A stretch of 64,000 nucleotides of DNA from assembly GCF_014831675.1 (NCBI RefSeq), contig NZ_VJXY01000040.1:1-64000 (forward strand), read 5' to 3'. Both the position numbers and the translations under genes were made by a program. This DNA is from Komarekiella delphini-convector SJRDD-AB1. GTDB lineage: Bacteria > Cyanobacteriota > Cyanobacteriia > Cyanobacteriales > Nostocaceae. Shown in pieces: positions 53,501-62,691 of the stretch. The stretch's first letter is position 1. Each line of letters opens with the position of its first letter. The notes below the pieces were generated by a model. It searched no databases. It saw only the letters and a program-made list of their open reading frames with translations, and was not told the origin of the DNA.

Positions 53501-56364
53501 GTACCTACACCAGAGGGGCGATCGTCCTCACCGGGAATTGGAAAATAAGAAATTAGGAAGTGGCGGATAAAATCCGGTTGGTAGGGTGATTTGCCGCTTA
53601 ATTCTTGGTTAAGAATAGGTTGACCAGTCAATAGAACTTGTTGATAGATTGGTTCTACTAAAGAGGCAATATGGGGTAAGACTTCATGGATAGTTTTACC
53701 GATATGATCTTTTTGGGATTTTCCATTAATTTGTGCCAGTAGTTCGTTGATTTGCACAAACCGTAGTTGGTTATCTAAAATGTTCATGCCCACAGGAGCA
53801 CTGCTAAAAAAGGCATTCAGGCGGGCCTCTCTCAGTGCTAGTTCTCGTTCTAGGGTTTTGCGATCGGTGATGTCTTTGTGCGTACCTGTCATTCGCAAAG
53901 GTTTACCCCGTTCGTCGCGCTCAAAAATCTGACCACGAGACTGAATCCACTTCCACTCCCCAGAGGAGCAGCGCATCCGAAATTCTACTTCATAAACAGG
54001 ACTAGTACCTTGGAGATGGGCGTTTAAGGCTGAATTGACTGCGGGCCAGTCTTCTGGATGTACTAGTTGCTCAAAGGCTTGCTGATTTTCTTCGACTTCA
54101 TGTTCTGTGTACCCCAGCATCTTTCTCCATCGCCAGTCGCGGTAGATTTTGCCGTTGCGGATATTCCAATCCCATAACCCCAAATCGCTAGCTTCTAAGG
54201 CGAGATGCAAACGTTCTTCGCTTTGTTTATGGGCGGCTTCTATCTGTTTGCGCCTAATCAACCCACCTAACTGGACAGCAACAGCACCTACTAACATCAG
54301 CAAGCGCTTATCTACTGGAACTGAGGTGCGTTTAAAAAACACCAAAATAGCCAATACTTGGTTCCCTGAGAGGATGGGAACGCCAAAACCAGCTTTTAAT
54401 CCTACTTTTATGGCTTGTGGCGATCGCAAAAAAGTTGGCTTTGTAACTTGAGACACATCCTCTATCCATTCTGGTTTCCGATGCTGCCATACTCGTCCTG
54501 GTAGTCCCACCCCTGGAGCAAATCCGACACTTTGGCTTTGGCGGCAAAATTCCTCTAAACTATCTTGTTCTCCGTACCAACCCAAACTATGTTCTAAAAC
54601 AGTGCCATCTGCACTAGGTATCCAGGCTTCGCCAAAATCCCAGCTGATAGTATGACAAATTAAGCGTAAGACGAGGGTTAAAGCACTCTTTAAATCTATA
54701 GCGCGAGTGATGGCCTGGGTTGTCAACAGCAGTAAACGGCTTTCATTTTCAGCCTGCTTGCGCTCAGTGATGTCTTTCGCTGTACTTAGTACATATTGTT
54801 GCCCATCAATCTCGATCATTTCTGCACTCAGCAGCGTCGTCTTGATCTCTCCATTGGAGGTACGAAAATCAACCTCATGATTGCGAATGGCTTTTGTCTG
54901 TTGGAGGATTTGGGTCAACACAGTACACTGTTCTCGATTTACCCAAATATCCAATTCTTTGTGTGTGCGACCAATAATTTGAGCACGAGAATATCCAAAA
55001 AACCGACAGAAGCTATCGTTAACTTCGGTGTAGCATGTATCTGGAAAAGTGGACAACGAAATCGGGTCAGGAGATGATCTAAAAGCCGATGCTAATTTCT
55101 CTTCAGAAGCGCGTCGTGCGGCTTCTGCGCGTTGGCGTAAACGCGCTTCCAGCACTAAAGATACTAAATTGCTTGAGGAACGAGCAAAATTCTGGTCTTC
55201 TAGCGTCCAATGATGAGTAACACCTACCGCTTCCAGACACAAAACTCCTACAGTCTTTCCCCCCAGCCTGATGGGAGTATCGAGCAGAGAAATGATACTT
55301 AATGGAGTCGAATAAGATTCAGAAAATTCTTTGGTTCTGGGATCGGTGTATACATTATCTACGGTGATCAGTTGGTCTTGCTGTAAAGCTTGAAAATACG
55401 CTGGATGGTCTGCCGCTAAGAGGGAAAATCCTTCGCTGTGTTGGTTGCGACTCTGCTCAAATAGATCTAGGCATTGGAGATTAATGCCGATTTCGTCATA
55501 CAGCCAAATACTAGCTCGTTCTACTCCTACATTTTTAGCAGCTGCTTCTGTGATTTCACTCAAAGCTGCTTTCAAGTCACCTTGATAAAGCGCCTGGTTT
55601 TTTGCCAGTTCCATTAGTATCAGGTTATGGTTGCGGAGTTTAATGGTAGTTTGTTGTAGGGCTTGTTCTACCTGTTGGTGTTCTGTAATGCTACCAACTA
55701 AACTCTCTTGATTGCGTAAGGCGATCGCCACCATCAAATCAAGAGTAGTACCATCTTTTAGCAATGGAATTTTATAATTAATTTCTCTTAGCAGATGGCT
55801 GCGGTCAAGTTGTTTTTGCAGAGCTTCCTCACTAAGTTGACAACTACTAATATTTGTTAAAGTAGATTCTATTTGTTTGTTGCGAGTATTCAACTCATCT
55901 GTTACTCTTTGTCGCTCTTGAATCTCCCATTGCAGTTGGGCATTTTGTTCTTTTAACTGTTTTTTCAGCTTGTGGACAGTGAGTTGATTATGTATGCTTA
56001 ATAAAACCTTTTGAGTTTGTAAGGGTTTAGTAATATATTCAACAGTATCTAATTCAAAAACTTTTACTTTTTTAGCTATTTCATCTAAATCATTAAGAAA
56101 AATTATCGGAATATCTTGAGTTTTCTGGTTAGCTTTTAAATTTTGATAAGCTTTATAACCATCCATTTCTGGCATGAGCATGTTAAGCAAAATCAAATCA
56201 GGGAGAAAATTTAGTACTGTACTAATTATCATCTGCCCCGAAATGAGTTTTTGAACCTGATAACCTTGGTGTTGGAGGATATCTGATAAAAAATGTAAAT
56301 CTTCTGGGCTGTTATCAACTAATAAAATTTTTATCTGCTGAAAATCCATTGTCATATCAACCAT
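50545..56364 (-). CDS. Large hybrid histidine kinase (REC-GAF-PAS-GAF-PAS-GAF-HisKA-HATPase-REC)
   Basis: A 1939-residue soluble sensor kinase. Approximate order: receiver 10-125; coiled coil 130-180; GAF1 260-420; PAS 425-545; GAF2 550-710; four PAS/PAC blocks 715-1240; GAF3 1250-1430; HisKA with FLANMSHELRTPLNAILGF (about 1450); HATPase to about 1690 (GTGLGLAIS); receiver with LILMDMRMPVMDGYEATR (about 1750); C-terminal tail of about 100 residues. The first receiver has Asn61 instead of the phospho-aspartate (ILLNMLMPEMDG). GAF3 resembles bilin-binding GAF domains (FRCVPDIYKAGFHPCYINLLE, in part) with Cys but Tyr where CH is usual. No membrane segment. Signal is unknown; redox or light sensing is possible. 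Confidence 0.85.
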   Translation of the reverse strand: MVDMTMDFQQIKILLVDNSPEDLHFLSDILQHQGYQVQKLISGQMIISTVLNFLPDLILLNMLMPEMDGYKAYQNLKANQKTQDIPIIFLNDLDEIAKKVKVFELDTVEYITKPLQTQKVLLSIHNQLTVHKLKKQLKEQNAQLQWEIQERQRVTDELNTRNKQIESTLTNISSCQLSEEALQKQLDRSHLLREINYKIPLLKDGTTLDLMVAIALRNQESLVGSITEHQQVEQALQQTTIKLRNHNLILMELAKNQALYQGDLKAALSEITEAAAKNVGVERASIWLYDEIGINLQCLDLFEQSRNQHSEGFSLLAADHPAYFQALQQDQLITVDNVYTDPRTKEFSESYSTPLSIISLLDTPIRLGGKTVGVLCLEAVGVTHHWTLEDQNFARSSSNLVSLVLEARLRQRAEAARRASEEKLASAFRSSPDPISLSTFPDTCYTEVNDSFCRFFGYSRAQIIGRTHKELDIWVNREQCTVLTQILQQTKAIRNHEVDFRTSNGEIKTTLLSAEMIEIDGQQYVLSTAKDITERKQAENESRLLLLTTQAITRAIDLKSALTLVLRLICHTISWDFGEAWIPSADGTVLEHSLGWYGEQDSLEEFCRQSQSVGFAPGVGLPGRVWQHRKPEWIEDVSQVTKPTFLRSPQAIKVGLKAGFGVPILSGNQVLAILVFFKRTSVPVDKRLLMLVGAVAVQLGGLIRRKQIEAAHKQSEERLHLALEASDLGLWDWNIRNGKIYRDWRWRKMLGYTEHEVEENQQAFEQLVHPEDWPAVNSALNAHLQGTSPVYEVEFRMRCSSGEWKWIQSRGQIFERDERGKPLRMTGTHKDITDRKTLERELALREARLNAFFSSAPVGMNILDNQLRFVQINELLAQINGKSQKDHIGKTIHEVLPHIASLVEPIYQQVLLTGQPILNQELSGKSPYQPDFIRHFLISYFPIPGEDDRPSGVGTVMVEISELQAALRERKRVEKELRLANERLQYLLTSSAVVIYSCKTSGDFGTTFISENVKAMVGYEAQEFLNNSSFWLDHIHLEDVELVLGKLSELSEQEYSYYEYRWLHADGTYHWFYEQVRLIRDEAGNPMECVGYWADINDRKLAQLALQSSQQRYQLLAEASPVCIFHADSDGNCFYLNQRCTEIFGLSEADSLGKGWVNAIHPEDRDRILQSGYEAAAIRKAPFKFEHRFLHPDGTVVWVITQALPEIGNDQEIKGYIGTVTDITEGKLAEEALRESAEREKAIAQVIQRMRQTLDLETIFAATTQELRQVLNCDRVIVYRFNPYWSGEFVSESVGNGWISLIEEHNNDPNLIEGILEDSCCLAKILNSANNQEQDPELQTTQSSIFTQGASFRCVPDIYKAGFHPCYINLLERFQAKAYIIVPILCGNQLWGLLASYQNSGSRQWKPGEINIVVQIGNQLGVALQQAQLLAKTQRQSQVLQETVIAADAANRAKSEFLANMSHELRTPLNAILGFTQVMSHDHSLSTEHQQNLAIINRAGEHLLNLINDILEMSKIEAGRITLNVNNFDFIRLLENLEEMLHFRAAAKGLHLVFEYTPNLPRYVQADASKLRQVLLNLLGNAIKFTETGRVTLRVEMKEQEEQQEETIQNYSSTPPQPHLFFEVQDTGPGIAPQEIDLLFEAFGQTETGRKSQQGTGLGLAISRKYVQLMEGDIRVISTVGEGSKFTFNIPITLAIANEIQIQHKRQIIGLAPEQKEYRILVVDDVTDSRLLVVKLLTSIGFVTQEAANGIEAIALWQKWQPHLILMDMRMPVMDGYEATRVIKSREKENSEELQPTNTIIIALTANAFEEQREAMIKVGCDDFINKPFREQELLEKLSEYLGLQYVYSQDSNQTSNQNQQENEQILNFTDLVFLLSQMSSEWLIKLYNAAAQCSDYLILELIEQIPSNNVVLNNYLIDLTHNFQFEKIMELTSTVISK

Positions 56365-57771
56365 TAAGAGTTTTCAATCAGAGATAAATTTTTGAGTGAA
56401 CGTGAAGATGAGCAAGAGCAAGTATTCATAAATATAATCTACACAAAAATATCAACTATCTTGTCCAAGATTAAGTTGTTACCCATTTTATTTACATAAC
56501 TATGCGTTATGGCTCTCAAGAGGGGGACTTTACCCAAATCAAAAAAGCCCGTCCAGAAAAGCGTTGGTTTCGGGTTTTACATCCTTGATAGTGTTGGTAT
56601 CTCTCAAAGCCTTAATACTGAACTCTATGCGCTCTGGGTTGTTTTCAGTGGAAGACATAAAAATGGATATTCTCGCATCCGAAAGGGGAAATATCAAGTT
56701 TAATCCAGGCAAATTGCCTTGGCTGGAAGCGAATACCTTTGTGTCCTCTTAGTTGTAGTGCGATTATACGCTTTTCCAAAACAGTCCCAGGTAATTGTCT
56801 AATATCAGTTCACGAAATTCTTGATACAAATCACTTTTCTTATCCCCCTGCTTCCCCTGCTCCTCCTGCTTGACATTTGTACAATCTTGGGGTGAAACGG
56901 TATAAGCCCCATCTTAAACGAAAACTCTCCACTAAATAAGTCGTTAATGCAAAAAATCCTGGATTTATAATCAAGAAGAATAAATCTAGAACACTGATTC
57001 AGTATTCAAGATAAAGGCGAAAAAACCGATGATTTCGTAGAGACGTTACAATGCAACGTCTCTACTATTAATTTCAATTTCTAATGTAATCTAGAAATAA
57101 TTAAAAAGCGGATACTGGTAATTAACATCAGGAGTATGTCAAACCGAATAACTCCTCAACCTATTTATCTATATGATTAGATAGTTCAATGATAAATTAA
57201 CTTGAGATTCAGCTTAGATAATAAATGTGGCTGAAAAGTGGCATATATTTGGTTAACAAGCATCAATTAATCTGAAAATGATTGCATATTTTAACATGAT
57301 TTAGTCACTAATCTCGAAGATTATAATCTATTCCTTTAGATATATATCTTTAGCTAACTAAGCAAAACTCTTGGCAGATATGCCTGAAGTTTTATTTTGC
57401 TAAACCTATAATTAAAAGCTTGTGAATATCAAACTCCGAAAACTTACTATAATGTCTTTCAGGAAATTAAAAGACAGTTGAATATACTTAATCTATCGAC
57501 ATCCTGAGTTACCCATCTTTCTTAATATGTATATCTATGACATGGTGATTTTATAGTTTGGAATGAGATAAAGTAAAATCCAGCGATATAAATATTTTGC
57601 TAAATTTAGTTGCTTGAAGAGTACCTACAAATTCTAAATTAAACAATTAAATTGTGTATACAATTTAATTATGGCAAATTATTAAAATGTTATGTATTTT
57701 CCAAAATTACCACTTACTTGAAAAAAAAACAAAGTCAAATCGATAAAAATGTATAGCCAAAGGTAAATAAT
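56365..57771. other. 1.4-kb gap between hybrid kinase and small membrane protein gene
   Basis: The kinase promoter must lie at the left end. It contains a copy of the GTAGAGACGTT palindrome (57038-57066) and short overlapping frames around 56500-56752 whose protein-like pieces (DFTQIKKARPEKRWFRVLHP) may be gene remnants. The right 600 bases are very AT-rich and show nothing. Confidence 0.45.
57038..57066. repeat. GTAGAGACGTT palindrome, copy 3
   Basis: GTAGAGACGTT-ACAATGC-AACGTCTCTAC, an 11-base stem. The bases before it (GCGAAAAAACCGAT-GATTTC) resemble those before copy 1 at 2079. Confidence 0.75.
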
Positions 57772-58158
57772 ATGTATGTTGATCAAACATTACAAATAAA
57801 TGTAATAAACCATAGAAATTTGCGTCAATTAAGCCAGAATAAACCAAAAATTGAGCAAGCACAACCGAATGAATTAACTATTCCCGATGTGGTAATATCT
57901 TTGTCTCCCCTTGGTTTTATTTTCGGTTGGATAGTTTTTTTTATTGCTTTGCGAAAAATCAGGACATTTTTAGATAATAAGATGGTATTTACTATCAAGG
58001 GCTTAGATAAAGTTCCTTGTAAGAACTGTAAATTTTATTCAAACAATCATTATCTCAAGTGTGCAGTCAACCCTTCGATTGTTCTTACTGAAGAAGCGAT
58101 GAATTGCTCTGAGTACTCACCTACTAAGAGCAAATTTCCTTCAAAAAATCTGTTTTAA
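57772..58158 (+). CDS. Small membrane protein with C-terminal cysteine cluster (unknown)
   Basis: A 128-residue protein I do not recognise. One hydrophobic segment (about residues 43-63, VVISLSPLGFIFGWIVFFIAL) is followed by a short soluble tail with KVPCKNCKFYSNN, KCAVNP and MNCSEYSP. The CxxC...C...C pattern suggests a zinc- or iron-sulfur-binding knot. A similar tail is found on many small uncharacterised cyanobacterial proteins. No ribosome site beyond AAAGGTAAATA is seen. It is single, in an AT-rich neighbourhood. Confidence 0.65.
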   Translation: MYVDQTLQINVINHRNLRQLSQNKPKIEQAQPNELTIPDVVISLSPLGFIFGWIVFFIALRKIRTFLDNKMVFTIKGLDKVPCKNCKFYSNNHYLKCAVNPSIVLTEEAMNCSEYSPTKSKFPSKNLF

Positions 58159-58398
58159 GGAAATAGTAGTTATTCAGCTGATTGTGAGTTTGTTAAGTAG
58201 AAGAGTTTAACTTGTATTAAGCGGCTCTAGGCATTTCAAAACTTTACATAGAGCGATAAGTCGCTCACTAGTAACAAAAGTTTTATTTTACATTTAATGA
58301 TATCTACTTAGTTGCAATTAGCATAAAATTGTTTGTCGCGGTACTTCAGTAGGGTCAGGTTTGCACACAACAAACTTCTGCTAATTTTGTCCATCTAT
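58159..58398. other. Gap between small membrane protein and site-2 protease genes
   Basis: 240 AT-rich bases between convergent genes. No clear terminator or repeat was seen. Confidence 0.35.
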
Positions 58399-59529
58399 TT
58401 ATCCCATCTGTCTGCCTAAGTCTCGCTGTCGCTGCAACCAACTTGCTACATCATTGGCGGTGATGATGCCTTTGAGTGAACTATTTTGAGTCACTAGGAC
58501 GCGGCGAACTCCTGACTCTTGCATTTTTTCTAATACCTGAGACATTTCTTCTTCTGGACGAGCAATAACTCGTTTGTCTGTGGGAATCATCGTGTCTTTC
58601 ACGGTACGATATACCCATTCTTCTCGCGGGACATCTTTGACCTGATTTAAGGTAATAATCCCTATAGGATGGCTATCTTGAGTCACTGGAAAAGACTGAT
58701 AGCGACGGCTGAGAAAATATTTATCTACTAAATCTTGCAGCGTCAGGTCAGCATTTACCGTTTCTGGGTAGGGAGTCATGATTTCTCGTGCTTTTACTCC
58801 TTCAAGACTTGTACGAACCAAAATTTCTTCGTAGCTAGCTTCTGCGGCATTGTATAGGAACCAACCAATCAAGATTAACCAGAGTCCACCCAATAAAGCA
58901 GAACTAAATAATTCCCAGAAACCAAGAGCAATTAGTAAATAAGCCAACCATTTACCACCACTAGAAGCGATTTGAGTAGCTTTTTTTTTGTTGCCAGTAT
59001 ATTTCCAGAGAATTGAACGAAAGACGCGACCACCATCTAAAGGAAATCCAGGTAGCATGTTGAAGATGGCGAGGATGAGATTAATAGAAGCGAGGTAAGA
59101 AGCGACGCCAGTAACTACAACACTCCATCCAGCATTTCTGCCTACAAACCAAATCAAGCCAAAGAAAGCAGCAAGCAGCACACTGGTGAGGGGCCCAATT
59201 ATGGCAATCTGGAACTCATCGCCGGGATTCTCGGCTTCCATGCGAGTGCGAGAGACACCACCAAAGATAAATAGGGTGATGCCCTCAACGGGAATTCCTT
59301 TACTTCTGGCTACAAAGGAGTGAGAAAGCTCATGAGCAAGCAGTGATGCGAAAAACAGCAGTGTTGCTACAAGGCCCATGCCAAAATAGGTGGCACTGGA
59401 AAGCCCTGGATAGTTAGCTGGAAATAGACCTGCACTTAAAGTCCATAGGACGAGGAAGACTATTAATAGCCAAGACAAGTCTATTCGGATTTCAAATCCG
59501 AAAATAGAACCTACTCGAAAACCTTGCAT
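58399..59529 (-). CDS. Site-2 protease family protein with CBS domains
   Basis: A 376-residue intramembrane metalloprotease of the M50 group. The zinc motif HELSH is at residues 66-70 in the first part of about six membrane helices, and the third ligand lies in LPGFPLDGGRVF (about residue 160). After about residue 240, two CBS domains follow (IMTPYPETVNADLTLQDLVDKYF in part, and DTMIPTDKRVIARPEEEM). CBS domains usually bind adenine nucleotides, so the protease may be regulated by energy status. Its substrate, often a membrane-bound anti-sigma factor, is unknown. Gene order gives no clue: a TspO gene lies 185 bases upstream. Confidence 0.9.
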   Translation of the reverse strand: MQGFRVGSIFGFEIRIDLSWLLIVFLVLWTLSAGLFPANYPGLSSATYFGMGLVATLLFFASLLAHELSHSFVARSKGIPVEGITLFIFGGVSRTRMEAENPGDEFQIAIIGPLTSVLLAAFFGLIWFVGRNAGWSVVVTGVASYLASINLILAIFNMLPGFPLDGGRVFRSILWKYTGNKKKATQIASSGGKWLAYLLIALGFWELFSSALLGGLWLILIGWFLYNAAEASYEEILVRTSLEGVKAREIMTPYPETVNADLTLQDLVDKYFLSRRYQSFPVTQDSHPIGIITLNQVKDVPREEWVYRTVKDTMIPTDKRVIARPEEEMSQVLEKMQESGVRRVLVTQNSSLKGIITANDVASWLQRQRDLGRQMG

Positions 59530-59713
59530 ATATTTCTCTTTTTCTAGAGCGGTTTCTGTAGAGTGGGAATTAGATGATGGATGCTAAATCACCAAAGCAT
59601 AAAAAAATCCAATCGTTGCTTCCTCTGGCAAACGATAGATGTTGAGGCTTGCAAGCATCAGGTTTAGCTGCCTGTAGACATAGCTGTAATATTTAATTAT
59701 GCAAGTTTTTTAT

Positions 59714-60184
59714 TTAAGATACGCCTGGATTGAGTTGAATTAATAACCAAGTCAGATAAGTGCCGATAGGGCCCCAGAGAGCATAGGGTAAAAACAGCCA
59801 GGAGGCTTTTTGAGAAATAGGCTTTACTAGAAAAGCCAGGATGTAGACTAAGACTGTTGCTAAGCCGCCGACAATTAGTCCTCCTATGAGGCTACGGAAT
59901 TCTACGACAATGGGACTGTAAATTGAGGTTAGCAGGGCGATCGCTGCATAGATACCCATTAAGTACCAAGGACGAGAGCGTTTTGAGCTTCTTTCCCACA
60001 CGATAATTGCTGAGATTGTGGCGCAAGCCCAAACGAAAATCCAGATGAATGGGATGAGGAATTCAAAGGTCAACCAGTCAGGACGTTGTAAGTTCTGAAA
60101 CCAGGGATCGCGCAGTGATGTTAATAAGCTACCGCCAAAAAACAGTGCTGCCGAAACTGCTGTGATTATCCATCTAGCTTTCAC
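59714..60184 (-). CDS. TspO/MBR-family membrane protein
   Basis: A 156-residue protein with five hydrophobic helices. The family signatures are WFQNLQRPDWLTFEFLIPFIW near residue 30 (given in part) and LFLPYALWGPIGTYLTWLLIQLN at the end (given in part). TspO binds porphyrins, tetrapyrroles and cholesterol-like lipids and modulates stress responses; in cyanobacteria it has been linked to tetrapyrrole and light or salt stress. Length is normal. It is a single gene, upstream of the site-2 protease. Confidence 0.8.
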   Translation of the reverse strand: MKARWIITAVSAALFFGGSLLTSLRDPWFQNLQRPDWLTFEFLIPFIWIFVWACATISAIIVWERSSKRSRPWYLMGIYAAIALLTSIYSPIVVEFRSLIGGLIVGGLATVLVYILAFLVKPISQKASWLFLPYALWGPIGTYLTWLLIQLNPGVS

Positions 60185-60294
60185 GAGGGGTTCCTGTCAG
60201 AGTGGGATTAGATCTGTAGTTTAGGCTGGAGTTGCGATCGCCGCACCTATCCTGAGTATCTCTTTGTGATGATTTGCTTAATAGGAAATTGGGT

Positions 60295-61083
60295 TTATTC
60301 ATTTCCTAAATAAGCTTCAATTACAGCTGGGTTATTTCTCACAATAGATGGTTCGCCCAAAGCAATCAATTGCCCAAAGTCTAACACTGCAATGCGATCG
60401 CATAAACCCATTACTAAAGGTACATGATGTTCGATAAGGATGATTGTTAAATTGAAGCGATCGCGAAGATTGCGGATAAATTCGCTGAGTTGCTGTTTTT
60501 CGTTGGGGTTCATGCCCGCAGCAGGTTCGTCGAGGAGTAAGATTTGCGGTTCTAGAGCTAAAGCGCGGGCAATTTCTAAGCGACGTTGATCACCGTAGGG
60601 AAAATTTCTAGCTTTTTCTTCGGCGCGATCGCTTAAGCCAATTAAATCCAATAAATCTAAAGCTTTCTGTCTACTTTTAGATTCTTCACTAGGTGCTGGT
60701 GGTAATCCCAACACTCCTGTTATTATACTACTTTTTGTATGTAAATGTCGGGCGATGATCACATTTTCTAGCGCTGATAATTCTCCAAATAAGCGGATAT
60801 TTTGGAAGGTGCGAGCGATACCTAAAGCAGCTATTTGATGAGGACGTAATTGGGATTCTGCACCGTAATAAAGTAATTTGCCGCTAGAGGGTTGAATAAA
60901 AGCGGTAATCAAATTAAACAGTGTTGTTTTTCCTGCACCATTAGGGCCTATCAAACCAAAAATTTCATGTTTATTTACTATAAAAGATACATTATTTACT
61001 GCAACTAGACCCCCAAAGCGGCGAGTCAGGGCTTTTGCTTCTAAAACAGTGTTGTTATTAGCTACTGAAGTGGTGTACAACAT
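60295..61083 (-). CDS. livG: Branched-chain/neutral amino-acid ABC transporter ATPase
   Basis: A 262-residue ABC ATPase of the LivG (NatA-like) type. It has Walker [10 protein letters not shown] at about 46-54, a variant signature [13 protein letters not shown], Walker [13 protein letters not shown], and [15 protein letters not shown]. The insert around [18 protein letters not shown] is typical of LivG. It energises uptake through LivH and LivM encoded just upstream on the same strand (24-base gap to livM). A LivF-type second ATPase is not in the window. In Anabaena, comparable proteins form the N-I neutral amino-acid permease, which could be its role. Confidence 0.9.
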   Translation of the reverse strand: MLYTTSVANNNTVLEAKALTRRFGGLVAVNNVSFIVNKHEIFGLIGPNGAGKTTLFNLITAFIQPSSGKLLYYGAESQLRPHQIAALGIARTFQNIRLFGELSALENVIIARHLHTKSSIITGVLGLPPAPSEESKSRQKALDLLDLIGLSDRAEEKARNFPYGDQRRLEIARALALEPQILLLDEPAAGMNPNEKQQLSEFIRNLRDRFNLTIILIEHHVPLVMGLCDRIAVLDFGQLIALGEPSIVRNNPAVIEAYLGNE

Positions 61084-61107
61084 TTTGCATATTAGTTTAT
61101 GAATAAT

Positions 61108-62058
61108 TCAATTTTGGTTTTTGCTGCTTTGCCTGTCTCTAGTTTTGCGTCTTTTAAAAATATCTGGAGTCACTAATCCTTGAGGGAAAAAGATTGTCCC
61201 TGTGACTATCAGCAAGCCAAAAATAATTAGTCTGCCATCTCGTAAAAACTGTGCCAACCAAGTAGGTAATCCACCTGTGTCGGCTAAGTTTCGCAAAATT
61301 TCTGGCAAAGCGGTAAATATCATGCCTCCTACGACTGACCCCAAAAAAGTTCTGGAACCACCAATCAATACGAAAGTTAAATATATAATACTGGCATCAA
61401 AAGTTCCTTGACGAGCATTCCAAGTGTTGAGAAAGTGGGCACTAATTGCACCTACAACCCCTGCTAGAATTGCTCCCAGGGTAAAAGCTAAAACTTTGTA
61501 ATAAGTAGGATTAATCCCCATTGCACCCGCAGCTAATTCATCTTCGCGGATAGCAATAAATGCCCTGCCCACACGGATGCGTTCTAGGCGGTAAAACAAT
61601 ACCATACTAATGAGAAGTAATGGTAAAGCAATCCACAAATAGCTGATTTGGATGTCGAAAGGTTGAGGAATATTAGGTATGCCGATCGCACCGCCTGTAA
61701 TATCCAGATTTAATGATATTACTCGTAAAACCTCTACAAAAGCAATGGTGGCGATCGCTAAATAAATTCCCCGCAATCGTAGTACTGGGATTCCTACTGC
61801 TATACCTAAAAAACCACACACTATACCTGCAATTAGCATTTCTAATAACAGCAGGTGAATTGGAAATAAATTACCAGCAGGGGTAGCAAAAACAGTAGTA
61901 GATAAAATTGCGGCAACATACCCACCAACAGCGTAAAATCCAGGGCTAGCTAAAGATAATTGCCCAGCCATTAATGGTAAATATAGGGATAAACCAAGCA
62001 ATGCCCCTAATACCATAGAGACGAATAAAGAACCATAAGTTGCCAAAAAATCAGCCAT
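61108..62058 (-). CDS. livM: Amino-acid ABC transporter permease LivM
   Basis: A 316-residue membrane permease with around eight helices. It has the LivM-type segments AVGGYVAAILST, LRGIYLAIATIAFVEVLRV and the EAA-like loop IAIREDELAAGAMGINPTYYKVLAF (in part), then GGSRTFLGSVVGG. Partner of LivH and LivG; substrate is presumably hydrophobic or neutral amino acids. A Uma2 gene occupies the 630 bases between livM and livH, with gaps of 19 and 14 bases, so the operon appears to be continuous. Confidence 0.9.
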   Translation of the reverse strand: MADFLATYGSLFVSMVLGALLGLSLYLPLMAGQLSLASPGFYAVGGYVAAILSTTVFATPAGNLFPIHLLLLEMLIAGIVCGFLGIAVGIPVLRLRGIYLAIATIAFVEVLRVISLNLDITGGAIGIPNIPQPFDIQISYLWIALPLLLISMVLFYRLERIRVGRAFIAIREDELAAGAMGINPTYYKVLAFTLGAILAGVVGAISAHFLNTWNARQGTFDASIIYLTFVLIGGSRTFLGSVVGGMIFTALPEILRNLADTGGLPTWLAQFLRDGRLIIFGLLIVTGTIFFPQGLVTPDIFKRRKTRDRQSSKNQN

Positions 62059-62077
62059 TTTACGCTTTCATCAATTC

Positions 62078-62677
62078 TCAAGCTGTTAATATTTGCTCTG
62101 CTGTCAGTGATAGTTCAGGAAAAGTTCTGGATATAATTCGCTCTGAATCTCTAAACTGTGTACGCTGGTATTTTTCCTCAGCATCTAATAAAAACACAAA
62201 CACTGCTGGAACTTTCGGATTTCCTAAATACTCTCTTAAATCAATTGCCAAATAATCTACGAGCCAATATTCTGTAATACCTAAGCGTTGATATTCATCC
62301 AATTTATCAATGTAATCATCTTCCCAATTAGTTGATGTCACTTCTATAGTTAACTGGATAGGTTCTTCAAGTGCAGAGTAAGCAGAACGATTTGAGCACC
62401 ATACATCTTTATCTATGACACTTACATCAGGTTTTCGTCCTTGCTCTGTTCCTTTAGCGGTTATAGTTTTAAATACTGCTGTGTTTTTTACCACATAATT
62501 CAAGTTAAGTCGTTTAATTTCATCGTTGAAAGCAGACAATATAAAATTGGCGATATCATCATGATTTCTGGTTGAACGCACTTCTACTTCTCCATCAACG
62601 AGTTCATATAAACCTTCCTCTGAACACTGTTCAAGAAACTGCTCAAAAGTTAGTTTCTGTTTTGTGAATATTGTCAT
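62078..62677 (-). CDS. Uma2-family protein inside the liv operon
   Basis: A 199-residue PD-(D/E)XK-fold protein of the Uma2/DUF820 family. It has FEQFLEQCSEEGLYELVDGEVEV at the start (in part), GRKPDVSVID with the conserved aspartate, TIEVTSTNWEDDYIDKLDEYQRLGITEYWLVDY (given in part), and RTFPELSLTAEQIL. The nuclease-like D...ExT...K pattern is intact. Function is unknown; such genes are often numerous in cyanobacteria and settle within operons, as here between livH and livM. Confidence 0.88.
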   Translation of the reverse strand: MTIFTKQKLTFEQFLEQCSEEGLYELVDGEVEVRSTRNHDDIANFILSAFNDEIKRLNLNYVVKNTAVFKTITAKGTEQGRKPDVSVIDKDVWCSNRSAYSALEEPIQLTIEVTSTNWEDDYIDKLDEYQRLGITEYWLVDYLAIDLREYLGNPKVPAVFVFLLDAEEKYQRTQFRDSERIISRTFPELSLTAEQILTA

Positions 62678-62691
62678 AGCGCTACGCCTCC

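Noticed and set aside
56502-56752. Small overlapping frames after the hybrid kinase promoter
   Set aside because: No ribosome site, several competing frames and no recognisable domain; possibly gene debris, not enough to annotate.
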